A stretch of DNA of 64,000 bases from JAHJQZ01 sp963667595 (GCA_963667595.2 CAXXWD010000001.1:372001-436000); one strand, 5' to 3'. Counted from the stretch's first letter, positions 45,701-54,476 are shown. Translations and numbers: made by a program. Notes: generated by a model not told the origin, from the letters alone.

Positions 45701-46335
45701 CCGTTGAAGTATGGGCAAAAAAGAGCGTCTTTGGGGGAATTTATGCGCATTTTGGCCTCGCCAATCGCGGGCTGGACGATACGGCGCATGTCGCGCTCCT
45801 CCGGAGCAAGGATCCTGATTTCGCAAAGCGGCTCGACGACTTCTCACTAATCGTATGTGACGAAGGCAGCAAGGAAATCTGCGATTTTCTTGCGGTTGAT
45901 GAAATTCGGCGAAAAGTCGTTCTGATGCATGCCAAGGTTAACGATACTAATCTTAGTCTCAACTCGCTGCAGGCCGTCGGTCGACAGGCGCAGGCGAGCT
46001 TGGCGTTCATGACTTCGCTGCATCAAATGCCGAACAGGACCAGCTATTGGGAAACCCCGGTACCTATCAAGGACGGGCAAATCTCTTCCCGGGCGGTCAA
46101 GGGTGCTGTCGACGCGGCAGCTTGGGGGCTGGCGCGAGATGCCCTGTGTTCCTCACAGTACAACAAGGAGATCTGGATACTCGCCGGGAACATCCTCAGC
46201 CGGGGGGCTCTCTTGGCCGAACTCAAGCGGAACAATCCGTCGGCGCACGCTCGACAGATGATCTACTACATCGCGGCCCTTCTAACCTCGGCCGCACGCG
46301 CGAACATCGACCTCAAGATTTTCTGTTCACCTTAG
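42778..46335 (+). CDS. Large SF2 DEAD/DEAH-type helicase, first gene of a candidate defence cluster
   Basis: 1185 residues. The N-terminal half is an SF2 helicase of the ResIII/UvrB-like class: motif I MPTGTGKT (132-139), motif II DESH (293-296), motif III FSATPYRND (317 on), and motif VI QQIGRVLRF (479-487). The remaining 650 residues have no domain I recognise and no obvious nuclease motif. The ATG at 42778 has a weak ribosome site; an ATG at 42883 after GGTGGGG is an alternative. It is followed on the same strand by NdpA-like and RelA/SpoT-domain genes in an island flanked by IS remnants and a serine recombinase. The helicase could act on invading DNA or supply the sensing step; both are inference. 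Confidence 0.85.
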   Translation: MVSKADSIVYDQVDRPADRYCLCGNTLPKFSPGGAMQFSDLLSDSGRPTADQQGGRLSLDKAAVSDAARARFSTFMEALDRHAFWTAAAKEKSYIPSCGLWAPQRRAVGLALAYYAAQSDAKTIDGAALIKMPTGTGKTGVIAVLACAVPQIERTLVITPRRALVEQMIEDLHRRLWGRFDQVYDGTTVRALREGEKDKLHSPGNNGPVWRLLPSDARRLASLDTERAVVVGTFAALEQILRPDRPAHRLTGRRPVGKDAVPVDFDQEDEDISEAARTSLVKLLRGFDLVIVDESHYEPAFVWSQCIRSLARPTLLFSATPYRNDFRYFDIDGRFAFSLSFEEATSNRLVRAVEVLDDPKTGSLAERLIGFAARAARTSHLGTKNARVIVRAETYDRLQAIQAELRAAGQKSVLIHHKVKKASATSLRYKNVTEAVKAGATEDVTFWLHQWKLLEGVDDSRFAGVAVVDPFTTSRAVIQQIGRVLRFSNRGRKERALVLGVDDSGPNLRERFRRYLGYEELFDRDPADALKKETKFFQASRAASPNVQYISGDFRDRLDLERGIITFGDIQVPRRAVVFRNTKKRSLDDLTEASVLAMGLEDRHDVTIIAPHDNGDPLNVRIIAYVQWGNSPLLTKGAIPSWNLGVMALVEVGERIFVLDTESIIIDPSLLDLEPEDASILQRLVPSAKPGVTSRVTVASAVSLDLSDTGIRSVTARMRDFSTGFFDLAQGMQAATSVRAIMRGPDKLISRYLSLRRSAVSEASGGHVPVEQYVSWIADLARMLDTASPVSPAFARFAQSQPAPSADKAAPQNILFDFVDVLGEAAESAPKDWQGDAIMELLNADRCLDVGADGSFSLATATATFDGKLTYEVMGSVRRRGRYRVEIAGLDEQLIGHKPTKGEKAKLLSSLLTRQQPFRVIVKDPTLIYAQNHFYSPLMTAKEISRDKAGGPLEAVIPSPWLGGMVSEKGTGASSVEVWAKKSVFGGIYAHFGLANRGLDDTAHVALLRSKDPDFAKRLDDFSLIVCDEGSKEICDFLAVDEIRRKVVLMHAKVNDTNLSLNSLQAVGRQAQASLAFMTSLHQMPNRTSYWETPVPIKDGQISSRAVKGAVDAAAWGLARDALCSSQYNKEIWILAGNILSRGALLAELKRNNPSAHARQMIYYIAALLTSAARANIDLKIFCSP

Positions 46336-46674
46336 TCATCCCCAACCTTGGCGTTCCCAAGAGGCGAAATCCGCAGGCTGTCGCTCGGCAGCCTTACGAT
46401 CGATGCTTTGGACCGGATTGTCGGTCGCACGTTCGAAGGACCGCCGGTGCCTCGATCGATTGTGGGCCGGACGGTACGACCAAAGTGCTCAAATGGTTCA
46501 ATCAGACGCCTGATGACGTTACCGCGCATCTCGCTGACATCGACAAGAAAGGCACTGAGCGTACTCCCGCCTACGATTCTGTGTGTCGGTGTGCCTAAAC
46601 CTAGCGCACTTGCGCTTCCTTTATGTTCTAGTATCCTTCCTTAACCTGCTCAGATTACTTTTAGTCATATTTTT
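46336..46674. other. Gap between the helicase and NdpA-like genes
   Basis: 339 bp with short open frames but no recognised gene. One stretch (46470-46598) has coding-like codon use in the frame ending DIDKKGTERTPAYDSVCRCA but lacks a start. The right end is AT-rich (46600-46674) and is probably a promoter for the NdpA-RelA pair, so these two genes may be transcribed separately from the helicase. Confidence 0.4.
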
Positions 46675-47772
46675 ATGGGGGGTCGCATTTTGCTTGTAGA
46701 GAATCTTTCAATTGGTCGAGTTGTTATGCATGAAGTATTCCAGAGGAGAGATGGGCCCAATGTCGTGCCGCCATCTTACGGCAAGGAGCTCGAAGTCCTG
46801 GACACAAAGGCCCTTACTCATTTTGGGATGCGCATAACCGACGCGCTTTCAGCTCAGTCCAAGAGCATAGAGATGCGAATAGTAAAGACGGACGACGCGA
46901 GCGCGTTGGGAGCAGCTCGACGTCTCGTGTTGGCTTCTGACAGCGATTTTCCTGACGTTTCCCAACACATGGCCGATTCCCTCGCAGATGCTCAGAAGTC
47001 ACGAGGCATTCCCGGGGGTATGCTTCTTGTCTTCGACGGAAAGGTCGGCGGCGACGGAAAGCCCTTCGTAGGGGTTATTAAGGCAGAGATGCAGTCCGGA
47101 TTTCGGCGCCAACCGACTGCAGCCAAGGTCGTGACGGAATTCCTCGAGAAGATCTTCCTTACGCCGGCTACCAGGCTCTACAAGCTTGCTCTATTCATCT
47201 CCGAAAATCCGGCCGTGACCGAAAGCACGAAGTGGCGTTGCTTTGTATTCGACAGCAATATTACTGCCGCCCGCAGGGAGAACGCGGCCGTATACTTCTA
47301 CGACGGTTTCCTTGGTTGCGCCTTTCCCGAGGATGGGAAGTACGAAACCGCCAAGTTCTTCGATCTCACCAAGGAATTCGTTCGCACATCGGTTAAGGAC
47401 AGAGATCTCCGAAGGGACCTGGGCGATGCGCTGTTCTCCTTCGTCAAGGTGGATCAAGCCCCGACATTCACCTCACAGGAGTTTGGTGACGCATACCTGC
47501 CAGCCGAATTGCGCGACCCGTTCAACAAATTTCTCGACACAAAGAAGTTCCCGACCGATAGAGCCGTTGTTCGTGATATCAGCGAGATGGGTGGCAGACT
47601 GCGGCGGCGGAAGTACAAGTTCGGCCCAGACATCGAGCTTTCGGCATCCCCTGAAGCCATTCGAAACGGCACCGTGAAAATCGAGGATATGCCTCCAGAC
47701 GATGCTTCCGAAGCCGAAGCGGTTAACTGGACCAGGATTACGGTCCGAAGGCCAGTTACCGAACAGCTATGA
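46675..47772 (+). CDS. NdpA/YejK-like nucleoid-associated protein
   Basis: 365 residues. The N-terminal region ENLSIGRVVMHEVFQRRDGP and the closing part DRAVVRDISEMGGRLRRRKY, with GPDIELSASPEA, fit the 37-kD nucleoid-associated (NdpA/YejK) family, which binds DNA. Homology is moderate and judged by eye. The ATG at 46675 lacks a strong ribosome site. Its end overlaps the RelA/SpoT gene by four bases (ATGA), so the two proteins are made together. NdpA-family members in islands often belong to defence or plasmid functions rather than chromosome packing. Confidence 0.72.
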   Translation: MGGRILLVENLSIGRVVMHEVFQRRDGPNVVPPSYGKELEVLDTKALTHFGMRITDALSAQSKSIEMRIVKTDDASALGAARRLVLASDSDFPDVSQHMADSLADAQKSRGIPGGMLLVFDGKVGGDGKPFVGVIKAEMQSGFRRQPTAAKVVTEFLEKIFLTPATRLYKLALFISENPAVTESTKWRCFVFDSNITAARRENAAVYFYDGFLGCAFPEDGKYETAKFFDLTKEFVRTSVKDRDLRRDLGDALFSFVKVDQAPTFTSQEFGDAYLPAELRDPFNKFLDTKKFPTDRAVVRDISEMGGRLRRRKYKFGPDIELSASPEAIRNGTVKIEDMPPDDASEAEAVNWTRITVRRPVTEQL

Positions 47773-48755
47773 CAACCGAGTTCGAGATTCTGCGGCGCTG
47801 GGAGGCGGAGCAGCAGCACTATGATGCGTGGGGCAGGTTTGTCGTCCATACGGTCGTCGACGGGCTCTCGAATCAGGTGAAGGCGCCAGACCTTTTCCTA
47901 CGTCTTCCAGTTGTGCCGAGGCTGAAGGAGAGCAAGTCGCTCATCCAGAAGGCGCTTTATCGAGGCAAGGGCTATGCGAACCCGTACGACGACATCGAAG
48001 ACAAGGTAGGCGTGCGCTTCGTCGTGCTCACTTCTGACGAAATACCCATCGTCGAGAACGCAATCACTGATTTTGGTGACAAGGTCTGGTTCTGGGAAAA
48101 AGCCAGGGATTTTGCCGAGGAGCGAGCTCGCAAGCCTTGGGAGTTCGGATACCAGTCGGTCCACTATGTGGTTCGGGCAAAAGCGGGAGTCGTCTTCGAC
48201 GATGTTGCAATACCTTTGGACATTCCATGCGAGATTCAGGTTCGTACGTTGCTGCAGCATGCCTTCAGCGAAGTCACCCACGACACGATCTACAAGCCAA
48301 GCGTCAAATCAACGCCTGAGATGATGCGGGCTGCGGCAAAGGCGATGGCGTTGATTGAAGCCACCGACGACTACTTCCGCCAAGTCGGCAACCTCATCGA
48401 CGCATCGGTTAGGAGCGCGAAGGCGCTCATCGACGCCTTGAGCTTGTGTTATCGAGATAAGATCGGCGTGGACGCCGAAGTCACAACTCTTGATGGCGAG
48501 TTGATTGACGCATACCTGCCGCTGGCCGATGAGAGCTCAATAGAAGACATACTTCTTTGGCTTAACACCAAGGATTTCGTCTTCGAGCGCATCAAGGGAC
48601 GGCGAGAGGACCAGAGCCTGTTCGCCATGCCGTCTATCTTGTTGCTCTACTTCGTGGTGGGCAATTTTCCTAGCATCGCCACGTCGCCCGGCTTGCTGGT
48701 CGATGAGGAACTCGCGCCGATATACTCCGACCTTGGCTTGGCCCTTCCGCAGTAG
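47769..48755 (+). CDS. RelA/SpoT-domain nucleotide pyrophosphokinase-like protein
   Basis: 328 residues with a (p)ppGpp-synthetase-type domain over residues 30-200. The basic ATP-binding segment is RLKESKSLIQKALYRGKG, the metal-site Asp region is DDIEDKVGVRF, the GTP-stacking motif is EFGYQSVHYVV, and the EIQVRTLLQHAF motif carries the catalytic Glu. No HD hydrolase, TGS or ACT domain is present, so it is a stand-alone synthetase-like enzyme with an extra C-terminal half of unknown role. Related enzymes act as alarmone makers, toxic ATP/GTP depleters or tRNA pyrophosphokinases. It is translationally coupled to the NdpA-like gene. Confidence 0.83.
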   Translation: MTTEFEILRRWEAEQQHYDAWGRFVVHTVVDGLSNQVKAPDLFLRLPVVPRLKESKSLIQKALYRGKGYANPYDDIEDKVGVRFVVLTSDEIPIVENAITDFGDKVWFWEKARDFAEERARKPWEFGYQSVHYVVRAKAGVVFDDVAIPLDIPCEIQVRTLLQHAFSEVTHDTIYKPSVKSTPEMMRAAAKAMALIEATDDYFRQVGNLIDASVRSAKALIDALSLCYRDKIGVDAEVTTLDGELIDAYLPLADESSIEDILLWLNTKDFVFERIKGRREDQSLFAMPSILLLYFVVGNFPSIATSPGLLVDEELAPIYSDLGLALPQ

Positions 48756-48903
48756 GTATGCTCCTTTGTCCTTCCGACAGTCAAACTCAACTGGACTTTC
48801 CCGTCATAGCAAGCCTTGGTGTTGAAGCGCCCGGGACGAGTTCGGGCCTCGGTCAGTAGCAGCCGGCAATCGTGCTGGACTGCGCATGATCGAGGAGCGA
48901 CGA

Positions 48904-49266
48904 ATGTCGAAAGCGAGAACCCGGACCCGTTCCAATGCAAATGACAGGCCCGATAGCAATATAAACGCAGTAGCAGCCAGCACGAGGTCTGCGAAGAAAG
49001 CCGATGCAGATTCAGCCGCCGTCCCGTCCAAGGCGGCATCCGGCATGGCTCGGCCGCCAAGCAAGACTTCTCTGTTGATTGAAGCGTTGAGCCAACCCGA
49101 TGGCGCGACGATCGAGGCCTTGTGTTCGGTGACCGGATGGCAGAGCCACTCGGTGCGCGCCGCCCTGACCGCTCTGAGAAAAAAGGGGCACGAAATTGCC
49201 CGAACCAAGACCGACAGCCGCTCGGTCTATGCAATTGCTGGCACACCCGCAGAGGCTGCGAAGTGA
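48904..49266 (+). CDS. DUF3489-domain protein of a recombinase module
   Basis: 120 residues: a basic, low-complexity N-terminus, then a winged-helix-like DUF3489 domain (KTSLLIEALSQPDGATIEAL, TGWQSHSVRAALTALRKKGH). GAGGAG seven bases upstream favours the ATG at 48904 over one at 48886. It overlaps the next gene by four bases (GTGA). The trio DUF3489, DUF2924 and serine recombinase recurs in alphaproteobacterial islands; the small protein probably assists recombination as a DNA-binding factor. Confidence 0.82.
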   Translation: MSKARTRTRSNANDRPDSNINAVAASTRSAKKADADSAAVPSKAASGMARPPSKTSLLIEALSQPDGATIEALCSVTGWQSHSVRAALTALRKKGHEIARTKTDSRSVYAIAGTPAEAAK

Positions 49267-49667
49267 GGCTGACCGTCGACCAGATCGAGGCGATGGATCG
49301 CCAAGAACTAGTGCGGATCTGGGAGGGGGTGTTCAGGACATCCCCTCCACGCCATATCAGTAGTCGGTTGCTTCGGTCCATGCTCGCCTTTGAGATCCAG
49401 TCCCAGCGGTTCGGTGGATTGAGCAGGTCGGTGAAGCGCCAGCTTTCAGCCCTTCGCAACGGCAAGCGCATACAGCCATCAACCTCCAGCCGGCTAGAAC
49501 CCGGTGCTCGACTGATCCGCGAATGGAACGGTGTCAGTCACGTTGTTGATGTGACTGAAAATGGCGTGCAGTGGCGGGGACAGACCTACCGATCTCTTTC
49601 CGCGGTTGCGCGCGAAATCACCGGCGCGCACTGGTCTGGCCCTCGTTTCTTCGGGTTGAAATCATGA
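49263..49667 (+). CDS. DUF2924-domain protein of a recombinase module
   Basis: 134 residues from a GTG at 49263 overlapping the DUF3489 gene. DUF2924 is recognised from ELVRIWEGVFRTSPPRHISS, LRSMLAFEIQSQRFGGLS, RLIREWNGVSHVVDV and the closing YRSLSAVAREITGAHWSGPR. The last segment resembles a DNA-contacting motif that also appears in phage and plasmid proteins. It overlaps the recombinase start by four bases (ATGA). Confidence 0.85.
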   Translation: MRLTVDQIEAMDRQELVRIWEGVFRTSPPRHISSRLLRSMLAFEIQSQRFGGLSRSVKRQLSALRNGKRIQPSTSSRLEPGARLIREWNGVSHVVDVTENGVQWRGQTYRSLSAVAREITGAHWSGPRFFGLKS

Positions 49668-51343
49668 GCACCCGACCAAAGATTCGTTGTGCCGTCTATA
49701 CCCGCAAAAGCTCGGAAGAAGGCCTCGATCAGGACTTCAATTCCCTCGATGCCCAGTATGAGGCGTGCGTCGCCTATATCGCCAGCCAGAAGCACGAAGG
49801 CTGGAAGCTGGTCAACGAACGCTATGATGATGGCGGCATCTCCGGCGGCACGCTCGAGCGTCCCGCATTGGAGAGGCTGTTGGCCGATATCGATGCCGGA
49901 CGAGTCGACATGGTTGTTGTCTACAAGATCGACCGGTTGACCCGATCGTTGACGGACTTCGCCAAGCTGGTGGAGCGGTTTGAAAAGGTGGATTGTTCCT
50001 TCGTCTCCGTCACCCAGGCGTTCAACACTTCGAACTCGATGGGGCGGTTGACGCTCAATGTCCTGCTGTCCTTTGCTCAGTTTGAACGGGAAGTCACGGC
50101 CGAGCGGATCAGGGACAAGATCGCGGCTTCCAAGGCCAAGGGCATGTGGATGGGCGGTACCCTCCCGCTCGGCTACGATAAGGATCCAGATCCGCAGGCT
50201 CGGCGGTTGGTGGTCAACAAACCCGAAGCCGAGACGGTCCGCCGCCTGTTCACACTCTATGACGAGCTGGGCTGCCTCAATCTCACGAAGCAACAGGCGG
50301 ACCGAGAAGGGCTGAGATCCAAGCGCATTGCCTTTTCGACGGGCAGAATCAGAGGCGGCAATCCCTTCAGCCGCGGACAGCTCTATTACCTGCTGCGCAA
50401 CCCCACCTACATCGGAAGGATCCCCCACAAGCAGAAGAGCTATGAAGGGTTGCACGAACCCATTGTCGATCGGGACCTGTGGGAAAGGGCGCAGCTCAAG
50501 CTTCAGGCCGGTGCGGCACGGCCACGACGAAAGACAACGGAAAACCCACAGTCTCCAAGCGAGTCCTCTCCGCTCGTCGGAAAGCTCTTCGACGAAAGCG
50601 GGGATCGGCTAACGCCCAGCCATGCCACCAAAGGGAACAAACGGCACCGCTACTATGTTTCCAACAGGCTGATCCGCGCGAGCAAGACTCAAAAGGACCA
50701 ATCCTGCTGGCGTCTACCGGCCAAACAGCTTGAGCAGACAATTGCCGCTCTGGTCATCAACCACCTGGAGCGATTGATCTCGACGCACCGTTTGCTCGCC
50801 GAACCCGATGCCAGCGCGATTGGCGCGTTGCAGGGTTCGCATCGCAAACTGCACAATCTTGAGAACGAGCAACGGATCGGGATCGCATCTGCACTTGTCG
50901 AGCGCTGCATCGTCTCCTCCGGAACAATCGTTATCGAACTCAATCGGCAAAGGACCGGTGAGGCTTTCGATATCAACCCCGATCTGATTGCCTTGACCGC
51001 ACTGGAAATCTCGTCCCCCTTCCAATTGAAGCGGCGCGGGATCGAGGCAAGGATCGTCTCAGGCGCCCAACAAGCCGAGCCGGATAGGACGCTCATCGAG
51101 TTGCTCGGCAAGGCGCATCATTGGCTCGACGAACTCAGGGCCGGCAAACCTATGCATCAAATTTCGATCGAGGAAGGCCGCAACGAGAACTACGTCCGCC
51201 TGAGGATCGAGTTGGCCTTCCTCTCGCCCAAGCTTCAGCAGCAGATTCTTGACGGCACCCAGCCGCCGCATTTGACCCTGGCCCATCTGACCAAGGGCAA
51301 GATCCCGCTCGACTGGCAGGATCAGGAAAAGCTCTTTGCTTGA
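49664..51343 (+). CDS. Large serine recombinase
   Basis: 559 residues. The N-terminal resolvase domain includes CAVYTRKSSEEGLDQDFNSL with the catalytic Ser, VVVYKIDRLTRSLTDF, and MGRLTLNVLLSFAQFEREVT. A Recombinase domain (GYDKDPDPQARRLVVNKPEA, YYLLRNPTYIGRIPHKQKSY) and zinc-ribbon/coiled-coil regions follow. The last 150 residues include an HTH-like HQISIEEGRNENYVRLRIEL. It lies 330 bp from tRNA-Ser(CGA). It likely integrated the island or part of it; the att sites are not identified. Confidence 0.93.
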   Translation: MSTRPKIRCAVYTRKSSEEGLDQDFNSLDAQYEACVAYIASQKHEGWKLVNERYDDGGISGGTLERPALERLLADIDAGRVDMVVVYKIDRLTRSLTDFAKLVERFEKVDCSFVSVTQAFNTSNSMGRLTLNVLLSFAQFEREVTAERIRDKIAASKAKGMWMGGTLPLGYDKDPDPQARRLVVNKPEAETVRRLFTLYDELGCLNLTKQQADREGLRSKRIAFSTGRIRGGNPFSRGQLYYLLRNPTYIGRIPHKQKSYEGLHEPIVDRDLWERAQLKLQAGAARPRRKTTENPQSPSESSPLVGKLFDESGDRLTPSHATKGNKRHRYYVSNRLIRASKTQKDQSCWRLPAKQLEQTIAALVINHLERLISTHRLLAEPDASAIGALQGSHRKLHNLENEQRIGIASALVERCIVSSGTIVIELNRQRTGEAFDINPDLIALTALEISSPFQLKRRGIEARIVSGAQQAEPDRTLIELLGKAHHWLDELRAGKPMHQISIEEGRNENYVRLRIELAFLSPKLQQQILDGTQPPHLTLAHLTKGKIPLDWQDQEKLFA

Positions 51344-51761
<418 letters not shown>

Positions 51762-52332
51762 GTCGGGGTGCGGCGCGTTGGGGGTGTTCGGAAAAAGCGA
51801 AGCCTTTTCCTTTTTGAACACGCCATCATCCGAAAGGGGCGTAATCGAAAAAAAGCGTGATTTGCTTTTTGTCCGAACACGCATCCGTTCAATGATCGGA
51901 CCTCTCACTCCGCTCTTGATGGAACGTAAGGAGACCCATTGCGCCGGTCGAATGCGGGCGAGCTTATGACATAGGCGGGCGCGCCCTGCAACAGCCTCGA
52001 AGCGACACGACAAAAATGTGTCGATATGCGCCATCTCTCCGCCCGGGCGTGGCAACGCATTTGCGGAATTCGGTCGGTTTGCCCAAGCCTGCTGCTTGTC
52101 ATCCCCCAACCGGAAAACCAATCATCACCCTGAAGGGTCTTTGAAAAAACAGGCACGCCGCCCTGCCGCCAAGGTATCGGGATCTGTGGAGTGGTCTGCT
52201 TTTGCCGCGCGAGCCGCAAAAAACGATGGCTTGCGCGCGCGACCGTTTCGACCATCGTCGCTGACATTCGCCGATAATGGGACCATAATTCCGCCCGGCA
52301 TGCCACCGAACATGCGGATTGGAGGAAATACC

Positions 52333-53109
52333 ATGTCCATCAATCGACGCGACGTCATCCGCCTGAGCGCAGCGGCCGCCGCCGGTTTCGGTCCGGGAGC
52401 CAGCACCGTTGCACGGGCCGGCGAAGCTTTGTCGGGCGACAGCTACGATCTTGGCGGTACGCCCGTTACCGTCCATCCGGTGACGCATGCCAGCCTGGTC
52501 CTGTCGCTGCCCGAACGTATCATTTATGTCGATCCGGTCGGCCCGGTCTCCCGCTATCGGGGTCTGCCGACGCCCGATCTCGTCCTCATCACCCATGAAC
52601 ATTCCGACCATTTCGATGCGGCGGCGCTGCAAGGTCTCGTCACCGATGCGACCCGGCTCGTCACAAACCCCGCCGTTTTCGCCCTCTTGCCTGCAGCGCT
52701 GAAAAACCGCGCCCAGGCGCTCGCCAACGGCGACAGCACAAAAATCGGCGCGCTCGGCATTGCGGCCCTGCCCGCCTACAACACGACCAAAGGCCGGCTG
52801 CAATACCACCCCAAGGGGCGCGACAACGGCTATCTGCTCACTCTCGCGAAGGCGCGTATCTACATCGCCGGCGATACCGAGGAAACGCCCGAGATGCGCG
52901 CATTGAAGGCTGTCGATATCGCCTTTTTGCCGATGAACCTGCCCTATACGATGGAGATCGCCGCGGCCGCGGCCGCAGTGGCGGCGTTCCGTCCGAAATG
53001 GGTCTATCCCTATCACTGTCGCGGCAGCGACATCGCCGGTTTCGCCCGGCTGGTGGCCGGAAACGGAAGCGGCACCAAAGTGGTGCTCGCCAACTGGTAC
53101 CCCGGCTGA
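52333..53109 (+). CDS. MBL-fold metal-dependent hydrolase with Tat-like signal
   Basis: 258 residues. The N-terminus SINRRDVIRLSAAAAAGF has a twin-arginine motif followed by a hydrophobic stretch, so export by Tat is likely. The metallo-beta-lactamase core has the metal site THEHSDHFD (near residue 85), YIAGDTEETPE, FLPMNLPYTM, and a late His in YPYHCRGSDI, resembling UlaG/YfkN-type L-ascorbate lactonase-like hydrolases. GGAGGAA lies five bases before the ATG at 52333; the frame is open further upstream without support. It stands alone between tRNA-Ser and rplU. Substrate unknown. Confidence 0.9.
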   Translation: MSINRRDVIRLSAAAAAGFGPGASTVARAGEALSGDSYDLGGTPVTVHPVTHASLVLSLPERIIYVDPVGPVSRYRGLPTPDLVLITHEHSDHFDAAALQGLVTDATRLVTNPAVFALLPAALKNRAQALANGDSTKIGALGIAALPAYNTTKGRLQYHPKGRDNGYLLTLAKARIYIAGDTEETPEMRALKAVDIAFLPMNLPYTMEIAAAAAAVAAFRPKWVYPYHCRGSDIAGFARLVAGNGSGTKVVLANWYPG

Positions 53110-53328
53110 GCTCGATCCTTGACTCGCGACCCGTTTGTCCGCATAAGCACTTCGCAAACGCGTACCGGTTCGTCCGGTGCGCGGTTTGTTGTTGAAATTG
53201 CTGCTTGAGGCTGCCCGCCGGGAATCCGGCACGACATTAAAGACCGCGGGGATATCTGGGGCAGGACCGCGGCGCCGCAAAGCGCGCGAATAAGGGTTCG
53301 GTTCGCAAAAAGGCGGACGGATGAGAAC

Positions 53329-54015
53329 ATGTTTGCAGTGATCAAGACTGGCGGCAAGCAATACAAGGTCGCCGCCGACGACATCCTCAAGGTCGAAAAG
53401 CTCGCGGGCGAAGCCGGCGACACCGTGACCTTTGACGAGGTCCTGATGGTCGGCGAAGGCGCCGACGTGACCGTTGGCACACCGCTCGTCGAGGGCGCCC
53501 TGGTCGCGGCGGAATTCGTCGAGACCAAAAAGCAGAGGACGGTCATCGTCCTCAAGAAGGAGCGTCGTCAGAATTATCGCCGCCGCAATGGCCATCGCCA
53601 GTTGCTGACCACCGTCAAGATCACCGAGATCCTGACCGGTGGCGCCAAGCCGGCGGCCAAGCCCAAGGCGAAGCCCGCTCCCAAGGCCGAAGCGCCCAAG
53701 GCGGAAACCGCCGCGCCGGCCGAGGCCGCGCCCGAGACCAAGGCTGCCGAGCCCAAGGCGGAAACCAAGGCCGAAGCCGCGTCGGTCAAGGACGACGTCA
53801 AGCTGATCGGCGGCGTCGGCCCGGCCATCGAAAAGAAGCTTGCAGCGCTCGGCGTCACCTCATTGACCCAGATCGCCGCGTTCACCGCCGAAGAAATCGA
53901 GCGTGTCGATGCCGAACTGAATTTCAAGGGCCGCATCGAACGCGAAGACTGGATCGGTCAGGCCAAGGATCTTCTCGCCGGCAAGCCGCCGCGCGCCAAG
54001 GCCGATCAGAAATAA
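53329..54015 (+). CDS. rplU: 50S ribosomal protein L21 with C-terminal helix-hairpin-helix extension
   Basis: 228 residues, about twice the usual size. Residues 1-104 are a normal L21 (MFAVIKTGGKQYKVAADDIL, KKERRQNYRRRNGHRQLLTT). Residues 105-150 form an Ala/Lys/Pro/Glu-rich linker. Residues 152-228 contain a helix-hairpin-helix-like domain (DDVKLIGGVGPAIEKKLAAL, GVTSLTQIAAFTAEEIERVD) of the kind found in some other Hyphomicrobiales L21 proteins. The extension could contact rRNA or another factor. rpmA follows 26 bp downstream in the conserved rplU-rpmA operon. Confidence 0.97.
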   Translation: MFAVIKTGGKQYKVAADDILKVEKLAGEAGDTVTFDEVLMVGEGADVTVGTPLVEGALVAAEFVETKKQRTVIVLKKERRQNYRRRNGHRQLLTTVKITEILTGGAKPAAKPKAKPAPKAEAPKAETAAPAEAAPETKAAEPKAETKAEAASVKDDVKLIGGVGPAIEKKLAALGVTSLTQIAAFTAEEIERVDAELNFKGRIEREDWIGQAKDLLAGKPPRAKADQK

Positions 54016-54041
54016 GTTTCGAACCGTAGGAGAGTTTTCAA

Positions 54042-54308
54042 ATGGCACACAAGAAAGCAGGCGGTTCATCCCGTAACGGTCGCGATACGGCGGGTCGTCG
54101 TCTTGGCATCAAGAAGTTTGGCGGCGAAGCTGTGATCGCCGGCAATATCATTGCGCGTCAACGCGGCACCAAATGGCATCCCGGCACGGGCGTCGGCCTG
54201 GGCAAGGATCACACCTTGTTCGCACTTACCGACGGTACCGTGTCGTTTGCCATCCGCACCGGCGGCAAAACTTACGTATCGGTTAATCCGATGGAAGCCG
54301 CAGAATAG
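54042..54308 (+). CDS. rpmA: 50S ribosomal protein L27
   Basis: 88 residues, full length: AHKKAGGSSRNGRDTAGRRL, GIKKFGGEAVIAGNIIARQR and GTKWHPGTGVGLGKDHTLFA. The flexible N-terminus reaches the peptidyl transferase centre. AGGAG precedes the ATG. It is cotranscribed with rplU and ends 75 bp before a strong terminator. Confidence 0.98.
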   Translation: MAHKKAGGSSRNGRDTAGRRLGIKKFGGEAVIAGNIIARQRGTKWHPGTGVGLGKDHTLFALTDGTVSFAIRTGGKTYVSVNPMEAAE

Positions 54309-54381
54309 ACCCGGCGAGACTGACAAACCCGCCGGAGATTAGCTCCCCGGCAGGTTTGAAAGGCGACTAGGCCAGATTTCC

Positions 54382-54410
54382 AAAGGGGAGCCCCAAAGGC
54401 TCCCCTTTTG
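54382..54410 (+). terminator. Rho-independent terminator after rpmA
   Basis: AAAGGGGAGCC and GGCTCCCCTTTT form an 11-bp stem with a CCAAA loop and a short T-run. A weaker hairpin (AAACCCGCCGG/CCGGCAGGTTT, 54326-54360) precedes it. Together they end the rplU-rpmA transcript. Confidence 0.88.
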
Positions 54411-54476
54411 CTTTCGGGCGCGAAAAAGGAGGGTTTCAACACCAAAAGCGCCCATGCTCAAAAAGGAGCGCCTCCA

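Noticed and set aside
46348..46644. 98-codon frame between the helicase and NdpA-like genes
   Set aside because: No ribosome site or domain, and another frame in the same stretch is equally coding-like; left as an unexplained gap.
28726..51343. Prophage or CRISPR array in the island
   Set aside because: No capsid, tail, portal, terminase or lysis genes and no regularly spaced repeats were seen; the island is made of IS elements, recombinases and defence-like or metabolic genes.
52099..53595. 498-codon open frame on the minus strand
   Set aside because: It covers the MBL hydrolase and the start of rplU on the opposite strand; both of those have clear families and ribosome sites, while this frame has none.
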